DNA from: Spirochaetaceae bacterium | Lineage (GTDB): Bacteria; Spirochaetota; Spirochaetia; Treponematales; Breznakiellaceae | Length of the DNA: 36,771 nt | Direction: 5' to 3' | Assembly: GCA_031256905.1 (NCBI GenBank) | Contig: JAIRPY010000111.1 | Location: 1-36,771 of the forward strand | In this document: in pieces, positions 7,224-15,119 of the stretch | Numbering within the stretch: position 1 is the first letter of the stretch | How the letters are laid out: each line of letters begins with the position of its first letter | Translations under genes and position numbers: made by a program | Notes under the pieces: model-generated | The model's database searches: none | What the model saw: the letters and a program-made list of their open reading frames with translations, nothing else | What the model was told of the DNA's origin: nothing

Positions 7224-8543
7224 ATGGAATCAGCTTTTCAGGAATTGATACACGCCTTTATCGCGGAACAGGGAATCGGCATCCTCGAACAAAGCAGTCG
7301 CTGTAAGGTTTTACTCCATAATTACGCAGACCATCCCGCGAAGACCGGTTTCAGAAAGGAAATCCGGGCCTTCCTGTACAGCCTCGAACTTAACGCCTAT
7401 CAGGAAATGCTTGCGGCGGCGACCCTCGAACCGGTAAAACAACGCTTGATCCAGCAATTACAGGACGAGTATATGCTCTCTCCGGAAGAAGCCGCCGAAA
7501 GTATAGCTTTCCTCGAAACCATCGTCCTGGAGCAGAAAGAAGCGGATCCATCCCGAATTGCCGAACTCGAAAAAGCCGCCGAAACCGGAGATAAACAAGC
7601 TCAATACGTTCTGGGGCTTCAGTTTGAAAAATTGCGCCGATATCCCCAGGCCCTATACTGGCTGAAAAAAGCCGCCAGGCCGGACCCCAGCGAATCCGAG
7701 ACCCCAAAAACTCAGAGCCAGACCGAAACGGTAGCAAATCCGGAGCCGAAAATCGAGATTCCCAGCTCCCCGGAGCCGGAGCCGGAAGCCCAAAACCAGA
7801 CCGGATTCGTCCGAATTCCGGAAGGCTCTTTCATGATGGGAAGCCCCTTTGGAGAACCGGAACGCATAGAAAACGAAATTCCCCATGAAATCATCATTCA
7901 GGAATTTTTTATGGGAGCTTATCTGGTCACCCAGCAGGAGTACGAAACGTATAACGATATAAATCCCAGCCATTTCAAGGGTCCGAAACTGCCGGTGGAA
8001 AATGTGAATTGGTACGACGCCATAGCCTATTGCAACGCCCGAAGCGTAGAAGAGGGCCGGGTCCCAGTCTATACCGCGAAGGGCGATGTAATCCGGCTGA
8101 ACCGGGCCGCGGACGGCTACCGGCTCCCCACCGAAGCCGAATGGGAATACGCCTGCCGGGCCGGAACCACGACGCCTTTCAATACCGGCGCGTCGATTTC
8201 CACGGATCAGGCGAATTACGACGGAACTTATCCGTACAGCGAGGGCCCGAAAGGAACGTATCGGGAGAAGACCACGCCGGTAGGCGCTTTCCCTCCAAAT
8301 CGTTGGGGTTTGTACGATATGCATGGCAACGTTTGGGAGTGGTGTTGGGATTGGTTCGACGCGTATGATATTCATCGAACCTATGACCCGGTGGGACCCT
8401 CCTGCGGCGCGAGCCGAGTCATTCGGGGCGGAAGCTGGGGCGGCGGGGCCCGGTATTTGCGCGCGGCTTATCGGTGCGGGAACAACCCTTTTGCCCGGGA
8501 TAACTACCTGGGATTTCGGGTGGCCCTTCCCGGCCGTTCCTAA
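7224..8543 (+). CDS. SUMF1/FGE-sulfatase-fold protein with Sel1-like N-terminal region
   Basis: 439 aa. Residues 1-150 are helical and end in one Sel1/TPR-like unit (AAETGDKQAQYVLGLQFEKL). A Pro/Glu-rich linker (about 155-190) follows. Residues 192-439 are a complete SUMF1 domain: FVRIPEGSFMMGSP, PVENVNWYDAIAYCN, YRLPTEAEWEYACRAG, WGLYDMHGNVWEWCWDW, RVIRGGSWGGGARYLRAA and LGFRVA. The paired copper-binding cysteines of true formylglycine-generating enzymes are absent from the RGGSW region, so a ligand-binding or other role is more likely than sulfatase maturation. No signal peptide. The stop is one base before the tgt start, suggesting co-transcription with tgt and the HEAT gene. The promoter suggests a leaderless mRNA. 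Confidence 0.82.
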   Translation: MESAFQELIHAFIAEQGIGILEQSSRCKVLLHNYADHPAKTGFRKEIRAFLYSLELNAYQEMLAAATLEPVKQRLIQQLQDEYMLSPEEAAESIAFLETIVLEQKEADPSRIAELEKAAETGDKQAQYVLGLQFEKLRRYPQALYWLKKAARPDPSESETPKTQSQTETVANPEPKIEIPSSPEPEPEAQNQTGFVRIPEGSFMMGSPFGEPERIENEIPHEIIIQEFFMGAYLVTQQEYETYNDINPSHFKGPKLPVENVNWYDAIAYCNARSVEEGRVPVYTAKGDVIRLNRAADGYRLPTEAEWEYACRAGTTTPFNTGASISTDQANYDGTYPYSEGPKGTYREKTTPVGAFPPNRWGLYDMHGNVWEWCWDWFDAYDIHRTYDPVGPSCGASRVIRGGSWGGGARYLRAAYRCGNNPFARDNYLGFRVALPGRS

Positions 8544-8544
8544 G

Positions 8545-9672
8545 ATGGAAAACGGGATGTTCAGGATAGAAAAAACTTCAGGGAAAGCCCGAACCGGCAC
8601 GATGACCCTTCCCCATGGCTTGGTATCGACCCCGGCGTTTATGCCGGTCGGCACCAATGGAACGGTCAAGGCCCTCACTCCGGAGGACCTCGCGGAAATT
8701 GGATTCGATATACTTCTTTCCAATACTTATCATCTTTATCTCCGTCCCGGGGCCGAGCTTATAGCCCAAGCCGGGGGGCTTCATCGCTTCATGCACTGGA
8801 ACAAAAACATTCTTACCGATTCCGGAGGCTTTCAGGTTTTTTCCCTCGCGCCGTTTCGGAAAATTCGGGAGGAGGGCGTCGAATTTCGTTCCCACATCGA
8901 TGGTTCTTCCCATACCCTCACCCCGGAAAACGTGGTCAGCCTCCAGAGTAAATTCAACAGCGACATCCTCATGCAACTTGATGTGTGCAGTCCTTGGGAA
9001 ACGCCGTATAACCGGGCCGAAGAAGCCGTGAGACTCACCGGGTATTGGCTTGAGAAATCCAAGCAGACCTGGAGGGAAAAAGTTTCCGAAGGATACGAAG
9101 GAAAACTTTTTGCCATAGTACAGGGGAATTTTTACCCGGATCTGCGGCGCAGAAGCGCGGAATTGGCCCTAGCCGCGGATACTCCGGGAATTGCGGTGGG
9201 CGGACTGTCCGTCGGGGAACCTCCGGAGGTCTTTGCCGAGTTCATGAATTACACCGCCTCCCTTCTGCCCCCGGAAAAGCCCCGGTATGTTATGGGGATT
9301 GGCACGCCTCAGTACATCCTTGGGGCCCTGGCCGGAGGGATCGATATGTTTGACTGCGTCCTGCCGACTCGGACCGGCCGGATAGGTCATGCCTTTACCC
9401 GAGACGGCTTGATCGCCCTGAAGAAAAACGAATACCGGCTCGATTTTTCGCCGATAGATTCAGAGTGCGGTTGTAAGGTCTGCCGAAATTACTCCCGAGC
9501 CTATCTGCGGCATCTGTTCAGGGCCCAGGAAATTTTATCTTCTATACTTTTGAGTTACCATAACCTCTTTTTCTTGCAGGATCTGGTAAAGCAAGCTCGG
9601 CAGGCGATACAGGAAGACCGGTTTTCGGTTTTTTCCCAGACTTTTTTACAACGTTACACCCAAGGAGGCTAA
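8545..9672 (+). CDS. tgt: Queuine tRNA-ribosyltransferase
   Basis: 375 aa, the usual length for bacterial Tgt, which exchanges guanine-34 for preQ1 in GUN-anticodon tRNAs. Motifs: TPAFMPVGTNGTVKALTPEDL, NTYHLYLRPG, LTDSGGFQVFSLA (general acid/base Asp), GGLSVGEP, MGIGTPQYILGA and FDCVLPTRTGR (nucleophilic Asp). The zinc site is CGCKVC followed by a downstream histidine (RHLF). The frame is open well upstream inside the SUMF1 gene; I start it at ATG 8545, one base after that gene's stop. ATG 8557 (MFRIEKTSG) is an alternative and closer to the family's usual N-terminus. Confidence 0.95.
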   Translation: MENGMFRIEKTSGKARTGTMTLPHGLVSTPAFMPVGTNGTVKALTPEDLAEIGFDILLSNTYHLYLRPGAELIAQAGGLHRFMHWNKNILTDSGGFQVFSLAPFRKIREEGVEFRSHIDGSSHTLTPENVVSLQSKFNSDILMQLDVCSPWETPYNRAEEAVRLTGYWLEKSKQTWREKVSEGYEGKLFAIVQGNFYPDLRRRSAELALAADTPGIAVGGLSVGEPPEVFAEFMNYTASLLPPEKPRYVMGIGTPQYILGALAGGIDMFDCVLPTRTGRIGHAFTRDGLIALKKNEYRLDFSPIDSECGCKVCRNYSRAYLRHLFRAQEILSSILLSYHNLFFLQDLVKQARQAIQEDRFSVFSQTFLQRYTQGG

Positions 9673-9675
9673 AAG

Positions 9676-11052
9676 ATGGTTTTTAAAAGTTTTTTTTCCG
9701 GGCTTTTGTTTTTTTTCTCGATTTCTCCGGGCTTCGCGGTGGAAATTGTCTCGGCCGGGCAGACCGAGGACGAAAAACGAAGGGATACCGTGCGTTACGG
9801 CACGGAAACCGAGATTGCCGCGCTCATTCAGACCTTAAAAGATGAAAAATCGGAGTTAATGGACAAAAATCTTGAGGCGGAACTCGTAAAAATATCCCAA
9901 ACCACTCGAAATCAGAATATTCTCACTGGGTTGTTGGGCTTTTTTGCAGAACGGGAAGCCCCGGGGCTTGAGGAGCGAGCCTTACGCGCCATAGCCGAAA
10001 GGGACGACGAAGCCCATTCCACGGTTTTGGCGGCCCTTGACTATGTCGGTAAAGTGCATGCCTTAGCCGCGGTAGCCCCTCTGGAAGATCTGCTCGACGC
10101 CAACGAGGAACGGTACATGAACCCGGCCTTCAAAGCCCTGGGCCGGGCCGTGAAGGGCAGTAAAGAAAGCGATCCGGTGGCGGAGTATTTGATCGATTTT
10201 TACAGCAACCGAAATCCCCCTGAAAAAAGTATGTGGGAGATTATCGCCGCCCTCGGCGAGACCGGTTCTAAGGCGGGGCTTCCTCTGCTGTGCGAGATCG
10301 CGGAAAACCCGGACGAACGCGCTGTCGTGCGGATTGCCGCGGTGGAGGCTCTGGCTAAGATCGGCGATGAGGCCGGGCTTGCGGCAATTCTGGGGGCTTT
10401 AAGCTCGGCGGATCCGAATCTGCGGTCCGCGGCGGTTGGATCCCTGGGGCCCTTTTCGGGTCCCCAAGCGGAGGAGGCTATCTTGGAAAGTTTCCGGGAT
10501 TCCTATTTTCGGACCCGTCTCGGCGCGGCAAAAGCCGCCGGGGAACGCAAGTTAAACGGAGCCGTACCGTATCTGCGGTTTCGGGCCGAGTACGACGAAG
10601 TTCCCACCGTAAAAGAAGCGTCGATTAAAGCTCTCGGCGCGATATGGGACGGAGAAAGCAAAACCGTGTTGGAAAAACTTTTTTCGGACCGGAAAACCTC
10701 AGACCGAACGAGAATTCTTGCCGCAGAGATGCTTATTCAAAACGACCCGGGAGGATATACCGATAGGGTCATCGAAGAAATGGATGACGCCCAAAAGCGA
10801 AATCAGAAAGCTCTGTACAACGGATTTTTAAAAGATGTATGCGCAGGAAAAACCGGTAAACTCGAAGGTTTGGTCCGGCGGTTTTTGAGTTCCGGGGGAG
10901 TCGTCGAAAAGTCCTATGCTTTGGATATGATTCTTACGAATGAGTTCAAGTCCTTTGCCGCGGAGATTCGGCTTTTGGCCGATGAAAAGAACAGCGGCAT
11001 CGCCCGAAAAGCCAAAGCGGTCCTGGAAAAGCTCGGCCTCCCCCAAAGCTGA
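9676..11052 (+). CDS. Exported HEAT-repeat (PBS lyase-like) protein
   Basis: 458 aa. Residues 1-22 look like a signal peptide (FFSGLLFFFSISPGFA). The rest is an alpha-solenoid of tandem ~30-residue helical pairs, for example AVVRIAAVEALAKIGDEAG followed by LRSAAVGSLGPFSGPQAEEA, as in HEAT/PBS lyase repeats. These act as protein-interaction scaffolds; the partner is unknown. AAGGAGG overlaps the end of tgt, and the ATG lies 3 nt after the tgt stop, so the gene is in the same operon. The gene ends 8 nt from the convergent DUF4838-like gene with no obvious terminator between. Confidence 0.75.
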   Translation: MVFKSFFSGLLFFFSISPGFAVEIVSAGQTEDEKRRDTVRYGTETEIAALIQTLKDEKSELMDKNLEAELVKISQTTRNQNILTGLLGFFAEREAPGLEERALRAIAERDDEAHSTVLAALDYVGKVHALAAVAPLEDLLDANEERYMNPAFKALGRAVKGSKESDPVAEYLIDFYSNRNPPEKSMWEIIAALGETGSKAGLPLLCEIAENPDERAVVRIAAVEALAKIGDEAGLAAILGALSSADPNLRSAAVGSLGPFSGPQAEEAILESFRDSYFRTRLGAAKAAGERKLNGAVPYLRFRAEYDEVPTVKEASIKALGAIWDGESKTVLEKLFSDRKTSDRTRILAAEMLIQNDPGGYTDRVIEEMDDAQKRNQKALYNGFLKDVCAGKTGKLEGLVRRFLSSGGVVEKSYALDMILTNEFKSFAAEIRLLADEKNSGIARKAKAVLEKLGLPQS

Positions 11053-11060
11053 TTCCATGG

Positions 11061-12200
11061 CTAGACCTTTTGGAAGGGCCGGGCGGAAAACCAGCCTCCG
11101 GCTTCCGCGCCGGCTTCTCCGGGGAGGCAGTTCACCCGAAAAAGATTGGGCCGGGCTTCAATATCGCCTTTTCGGGGAGGATTTTCGTAATACGATATTC
11201 TTCCCTGAGGGTTTATCCGCGTCAGCGCGTCGGCCACCGCGTTGACGGCTATGCGGTTTTGTTCCTCCACGGTAAAGGCTCGGCAGGTAGGACAAGAACA
11301 CCAGGCCTTTTCATGGCCCAAATCGGGCCACAGATGATACACTTCAATTTCAGGATGAGACCGAAAAACTTTAGCCGCCTCGCTTTGAAGCATCTTGATG
11401 GTATCCGGCGCGGTGGGGCAAAAGTTGTATTCTTTATCCCGCCGGCCTGCGTCCATGCGGAACATTTCCCGATTGAAGAGATAATACCGCCGGGGCACAA
11501 ACAGCGATAAATCCCAGCCCCCAAGTTCAATGGTCATGGCGTAACTTTCCGCCAATTCCAGCAACTCATGGGGGGAACCGGCAAATTTCTTAAAGGTTTT
11601 TTGAAAAGATTTTGAAAAAAAAGCGTCCCCTTTGGCGTCTTTATCGGGAATCGCATTTCGGATGGAAAATACGAGGGTATCTATCTGATTTCTGACAGCC
11701 CAAAGAAGTAAGGACTGCCATTTTTTGGCAGGCCCTTCTCGGCCGAACAAGAGTCTGCGGCGGATCGTGTCCGGACTTGAAGGATGATAAGCGTAACCTT
11801 CCCGAAGGAGGTAGTCTTTCGGACTGGCTTTGTTGAGAGGCGGGAGGGTTTCTTGATCCGGTTCGGTCCAGGAAAAGCCTAAGGCGGCAAGGAAATCAAA
11901 AATGCCGTTACACAGTCCTCGATCCGATTCCCCGCTGATTTCAAGCCCTTCCTTTCCAATGCGCCACGAAAAGCCATTCTTTTCCCTTGTTTCCGGCCGG
12001 ACAATCAGAAAGATCCCGGCTCCCGGCGGGTCTGGGGACTTTTCGGACATCAATTTAAGGGTTGGAGGTTTCTGCCGAGTCTTCGCCTGACTCTGAAGCA
12101 ACCTAATGTAATGGGATAAGTCTTCTGCGGCTCTTTTTATCCCCGGTATCCCCTCCGGCATCCGAATAACCCAGTCTTTGGAAACGTCAAAACTTATCAT
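11061..12200 (-). CDS. DUF4838-like / GH67-N-terminal-like protein, short form
   Basis: 379 aa from ATG 12200 (MISFDVSKDWVIRMP). An upstream in-frame extension to 12416 runs antisense through the metallo-hydrolase gene and is rejected. The N-terminal part (IKRAAEDLSHYIRLLQ ... GLCNGIFDFLAALGFSWTEPD) resembles the alpha-glucuronidase N-terminal domain. The C-terminal part has HLWPDLGHEKAWCSCPTC and a following VNAVADALTRINPQGRISYYE, typical of DUF4838, a domain often found in polysaccharide-utilisation settings. Relatives as I recall them are much longer, so this one may be naturally short or truncated where it meets the HEAT gene. No signal peptide and no Shine-Dalgarno sequence; see promoter 12208-12236. 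Confidence 0.65.
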   Translation of the reverse strand: MISFDVSKDWVIRMPEGIPGIKRAAEDLSHYIRLLQSQAKTRQKPPTLKLMSEKSPDPPGAGIFLIVRPETREKNGFSWRIGKEGLEISGESDRGLCNGIFDFLAALGFSWTEPDQETLPPLNKASPKDYLLREGYAYHPSSPDTIRRRLLFGREGPAKKWQSLLLWAVRNQIDTLVFSIRNAIPDKDAKGDAFFSKSFQKTFKKFAGSPHELLELAESYAMTIELGGWDLSLFVPRRYYLFNREMFRMDAGRRDKEYNFCPTAPDTIKMLQSEAAKVFRSHPEIEVYHLWPDLGHEKAWCSCPTCRAFTVEEQNRIAVNAVADALTRINPQGRISYYENPPRKGDIEARPNLFRVNCLPGEAGAEAGGWFSARPFQKV

Positions 12201-12207
12201 TATTCTG

Positions 12208-12236
12208 AGTATATACGATTTTCGGCTATACAACAA
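12208..12236 (-). promoter_or_regulatory. Predicted promoter of the DUF4838-like gene, leaderless geometry
   Basis: Minus strand TTGTTG (12236-12231), 17-bp spacer, TATACT (12213-12208), then 7 nt to the ATG at 12200. The -35 box is weak and the -10 strong. It overlaps the divergent promoter 12227-12255. Confidence 0.45.
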
Positions 12237-12255
12237 GGGAGAATTAGGGCATACT
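12227..12255 (+). promoter_or_regulatory. Predicted promoter of the PhnP-like gene, leaderless geometry
   Basis: TATACA (12227-12232), 17-bp spacer, CATACT (12250-12255), then 6 nt to the ATG at 12262. Its -35 region overlaps the -35 of the divergent DUF4838-like promoter, so the two may compete for polymerase. Confidence 0.4.
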
Positions 12256-12261
12256 AGGATT

Positions 12262-13059
12262 ATGAATCTGAGGATTCTCGGCTCCGGGACTTCCCATGGA
12301 ATTCCGGTGATAGCCTGCGCCTGCCCAGTATGCCGTTCCGAAGATTTTCGGGACCAAAGGATGCGCTCATCCCTGTACGTCCAAGGCGCCGCCGGAGAAC
12401 GAGCGGTCATCGACACAGGACCGGAATTCCGGCTCCAGGCGATACGGGCTGGGATTACCCGGCTGGACGGTCTTTTCTTAACCCACGCCCACGCGGATCA
12501 CCTGCACGGTCTCGACGACATTCGCCCCCTCTGTCAGGACAAGCCCCTGCCGGTCTACGCCGACGCAAACACGATGCGGGAAATGCGGGAACGATTCGCC
12601 TATATTTTCCAGAAGACTCAAATCGGCGGCGGAAAACCTCGGATTACGCCGGTTATTGCCGCGGAACCGATACGTCTCGGCCATCTCATCTTCACTCCCT
12701 TACCGGTAAAGCATGGGACCCTCGATATTCTCGGCTGGAAAATACAGGAAGGACCGGCGTCCGCGACGTATCTTACCGATACCAGCGATATTCCGCCCGG
12801 GGCGTTCAGCCTTATCGGGCAACCCCAGGCGGTAATCATCGGCGGGCTTCGGGAGCGGCCTCATGAAACGCATTTCAGTTTCCTGCAAGCTCTGACCGCG
12901 GCGGCGCGAACGAAAACTTCCCAGATATACCTCACCCACATCTGCCATGACCATTCGCATCAATCAATAGAAGCTTTTTGCCGCCTCTGGCAAAAAAGCT
13001 CCGGCTTCATCGGCGCCGCTCAACCCGCCTACGACGAACTGACTATATCTCTACTTTAG
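12262..13059 (+). CDS. PhnP-like MBL-fold metallo-hydrolase
   Basis: 265 aa from ATG 12262 (MNLRILGSGTSHGIPV); an earlier in-frame ATG at 12178 would overlap the divergent gene. The metallo-beta-lactamase signature is LTHAHADHLHGLDDIRPL, with a second metal histidine in VKHGTLDILGW and aspartate in TYLTDTSDI. A CACPVC cysteine pair near residue 20 matches the structural zinc site of PhnP-type phosphodiesterases, which open cyclic ribose phosphates. No phn genes are nearby, so a general cyclic-phosphate or housekeeping role is likely. It ends in convergent overlap (4 bp) with mutL. Confidence 0.82.
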   Translation: MNLRILGSGTSHGIPVIACACPVCRSEDFRDQRMRSSLYVQGAAGERAVIDTGPEFRLQAIRAGITRLDGLFLTHAHADHLHGLDDIRPLCQDKPLPVYADANTMREMRERFAYIFQKTQIGGGKPRITPVIAAEPIRLGHLIFTPLPVKHGTLDILGWKIQEGPASATYLTDTSDIPPGAFSLIGQPQAVIIGGLRERPHETHFSFLQALTAAARTKTSQIYLTHICHDHSHQSIEAFCRLWQKSSGFIGAAQPAYDELTISLL

Positions 13060-14750
13060 GTGCGTTTTACGGCTTTGAAAAGGTCTTCCCGGCGGATCTC
13101 AAACCAGAGGGGACGCCCATGGGGGCATCGGGGGGCGGGCAGTTCCAGAACCGCTTTTGCCAGTCTGAGCGCGGCGGCTTCGTCGAGGTATTCCCCGTCT
13201 TTTATAGCGTTATGGCAGGAAAGGGTGGCCGCCCAATGTTCGGCGATATTTTCGTTGGCGTTTTTAAGATTTAAGATTTCCCGTACTGTTTCAGCGTCTC
13301 CCAGGCGCCAGGATTCCGGAAGGGCGTCGATGCGCCAGGACCCGTTGCGCCCCTGGATGCGGATACCCAGCCGGGCCAGTTCCTCCCGGCGGTTTTCGAG
13401 GAACTGGTCCTCGGCATCGCTTTCGGTGCTGAAAGGAATCGATACCAGCAGGTCCTGCTGAGGAATGGGTTTTGTGAGAAACTCGTCGTACAAAAGCCGT
13501 TCATGGGCCGCGTGCTGGTCGATGAGAAAGAGCCGGGCGTCTTTTTCAACGAGGATGAAGAGATCGAAGGCCCTTCCGGTATATTTCAAGCCCGCCTCGG
13601 TCTGCTCTTTTGAAGAATCCTCCAGAGCCGCTTCCGCCAAAAAAGATGTTTTTTTTTCTTCTTTTTCGATGGGAATTTGGGAAGGGGCCTTGGGTTGTTT
13701 CGGCTCTTCGAAGACGAAGTTTGCCGGCGGCGGAGGCTGTTCCGGCGCGAGATTCTTGTGCCGGACGAAGGCCCGGATTGTCTGGGTTATGGCATGGTGG
13801 ATTGCGCCGGAATCCGCGAATCTGACTTCCCGTTTTGCCGGATGAATATTGAAATCCGCTTTGGCGGGGTTTATGTCGATGTAGATTGCGCCTATTGGAT
13901 GGGTGTTATTGGGAAACCAGCCCTGTACGCCGTATTCCATCGCCTGCAGGAGGGAGAAATCCTGAATCCGCCGTCCGTTGGTGAACAGGTACTGGTGCCG
14001 GCGGTCGGACCGGGAAAGTTCGGGACCCCCAAGGACCGCGGCAACGGTGAAACCGTCTCCGGCGGCGTTGATTTCGTAGAGAAAATAATCTTCTCTGCGA
14101 GAGAGCAGAGCCGCGGAGAAGCGTTCTTTACGGCTTGACGTTGGGGGAAGATAGGTTTTGAGTTTTCCGTCTTGGCTGAACCGAAACCCGATGCGGGGAA
14201 ACGCGAGAGCTTTATCGAGAAACATGAGCCGGCATTGGTGGGCTTCGCTCCAGTCTCTTTTGAGGAAACGTTTTCGGACCGGTATGGCGTCGAAGATGTC
14301 CAGGGCCCGGACGCTGGTGCCTTTGATGCGGCGGGTCTGTTCGATTCTGGGCTGGGCGTGGTCCCCGGGACCGATTTGCAATCGCCAGGCTTCCCGGCCG
14401 TCCGGGCTGGAGAGGATTTCGAGGCGCGAAACCATAGCCGCCGCGGCGAGGGCTTCTCCCCGAAAGCCCAAGGTGTCCGCGACGTTGAGGTCCTGCATCG
14501 AGCGGATTTTGCTGGTGGCGTGAGTCTGCCAGCAAATCGACAGGTCCTCATAATCCATGCCTGCGCCGTCGTCGATGACCTCGATTTTACGGATGCCTCC
14601 GTTTTCGATATTAACTTCGATGAGACTGCTTTGCGCGTCGATGGCGTTATCGATAAATTCCCGAACCAGCGCGCTGGGGCGGTCGATAACTTCTCCGGCG
14701 GCTATTTTTTTGGCTTCTTCCGGCGGGAGGAGCTGGATTCGCTCACGCAT
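13056..14750 (-). CDS. mutL: DNA mismatch repair protein MutL, endonuclease type
   Basis: 564 aa from ATG 14750; a TTG one codon upstream is also in frame. The GHKL ATPase domain shows EFIDNAIDA (motif I), VIDDGAGM (motif II) and TLGFRGEAL (motif III). The C-terminal domain has DQHAAHERLLYDE, SCHNAIKDGEYL and CPHGRPLWFEI, the metal-binding set of MutL endonucleases. This implies nick-directed rather than MutH-directed repair. In the DQHA(X)2E(X)4E motif the last position is Asp, with Glu one residue later. The gene overlaps the xseB stop by 8 nt and is cotranscribed with it. Confidence 0.95.
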   Translation of the reverse strand: MRERIQLLPPEEAKKIAAGEVIDRPSALVREFIDNAIDAQSSLIEVNIENGGIRKIEVIDDGAGMDYEDLSICWQTHATSKIRSMQDLNVADTLGFRGEALAAAAMVSRLEILSSPDGREAWRLQIGPGDHAQPRIEQTRRIKGTSVRALDIFDAIPVRKRFLKRDWSEAHQCRLMFLDKALAFPRIGFRFSQDGKLKTYLPPTSSRKERFSAALLSRREDYFLYEINAAGDGFTVAAVLGGPELSRSDRRHQYLFTNGRRIQDFSLLQAMEYGVQGWFPNNTHPIGAIYIDINPAKADFNIHPAKREVRFADSGAIHHAITQTIRAFVRHKNLAPEQPPPPANFVFEEPKQPKAPSQIPIEKEEKKTSFLAEAALEDSSKEQTEAGLKYTGRAFDLFILVEKDARLFLIDQHAAHERLLYDEFLTKPIPQQDLLVSIPFSTESDAEDQFLENRREELARLGIRIQGRNGSWRIDALPESWRLGDAETVREILNLKNANENIAEHWAATLSCHNAIKDGEYLDEAAALRLAKAVLELPAPRCPHGRPLWFEIRREDLFKAVKRT

Positions 14751-14970
14751 CAAACAGTCCCAAATCCGGGGGGACGTTTGCTTTAACTTCTGGTCCGTTC
14801 ATGAGAATTTCGATTTTACTTTCCGCTTTTTCAAGGTCCTTTTCCAAAGAACGGGCAAGTTTGATGCCTTCCTCAAAGGATTTGAGGGCTTCTTCCAGAG
14901 AAATGTCAGGCTTTCGGATGTACTCGCCGAGATTTTCTAATTGGGCAAGCCGTTCTTCAAAATGTTTCAT
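14743..14970 (-). CDS. xseB: Exodeoxyribonuclease VII small subunit
   Basis: 75 aa, the usual length. It starts MKHFEERLAQLENLGEYI and continues with the family segment SLEEALKSFEEGIKLAR, which forms the coiled helices that assemble on XseA. The ATG at 14970 is 15 nt downstream of the tRNA-Pro 3' end, and no Shine-Dalgarno sequence is visible there. An in-frame extension to 15018 would run through the tRNA gene and is rejected. mutL follows with an 8-nt overlap. xseA is not in the window. Confidence 0.9.
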   Translation of the reverse strand: MKHFEERLAQLENLGEYIRKPDISLEEALKSFEEGIKLARSLEKDLEKAESKIEILMNGPEVKANVPPDLGLFDA

Positions 14971-14985
14971 GTTTTTTCTAAAGAG

Positions 14986-15060
14986 TCGGGCAACCCGGAT
15001 TTGAACCGGGGACCCCAAGTCCCCCAGACTTGTACGCTAAACCAACTGCGCTATTGCCCG
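14986..15060 (-). tRNA. tRNA-Pro (anticodon GGG)
   Basis: 75 nt including the discriminator A. The acceptor stem CGGGCAA/TTGCCCG is a perfect 7 bp with the C1-G72 pair typical of proline tRNAs. The anticodon arm is CAAGT-CTGGGGG-ACTTG, giving anticodon GGG, and the T arm contains GGTTCAAATCC. CCA is not encoded. A good promoter lies at 15074-15102, and xseB follows after 15 nt. Confidence 0.95.
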
Positions 15061-15073
15061 TTATTTTACTAAA

Positions 15074-15102
15074 AGTATACTAAAATCCTCAAAAAAAGTC
15101 AA
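15074..15102 (-). promoter_or_regulatory. Promoter of tRNA-Pro, xseB and mutL
   Basis: Minus strand TTGACT (15102-15097), 17-bp spacer, TATACT (15079-15074). The predicted start is about 6 nt upstream of the tRNA. No other promoter is evident before xseB and mutL. Confidence 0.7.
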
Positions 15103-15119
15103 GGTTTTTCTTTAAAACT

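Noticed and set aside
7653-8723. 356-codon minus-strand frame across the SUMF1/tgt junction
   Set aside because: Antisense to two well-supported genes, low-complexity translation.
12178-12416. Long N-terminal extensions of the DUF4838-like and PhnP-like genes
   Set aside because: They overlap each other and the opposite gene; promoter and family N-termini fit starts at 12200 and 12262.
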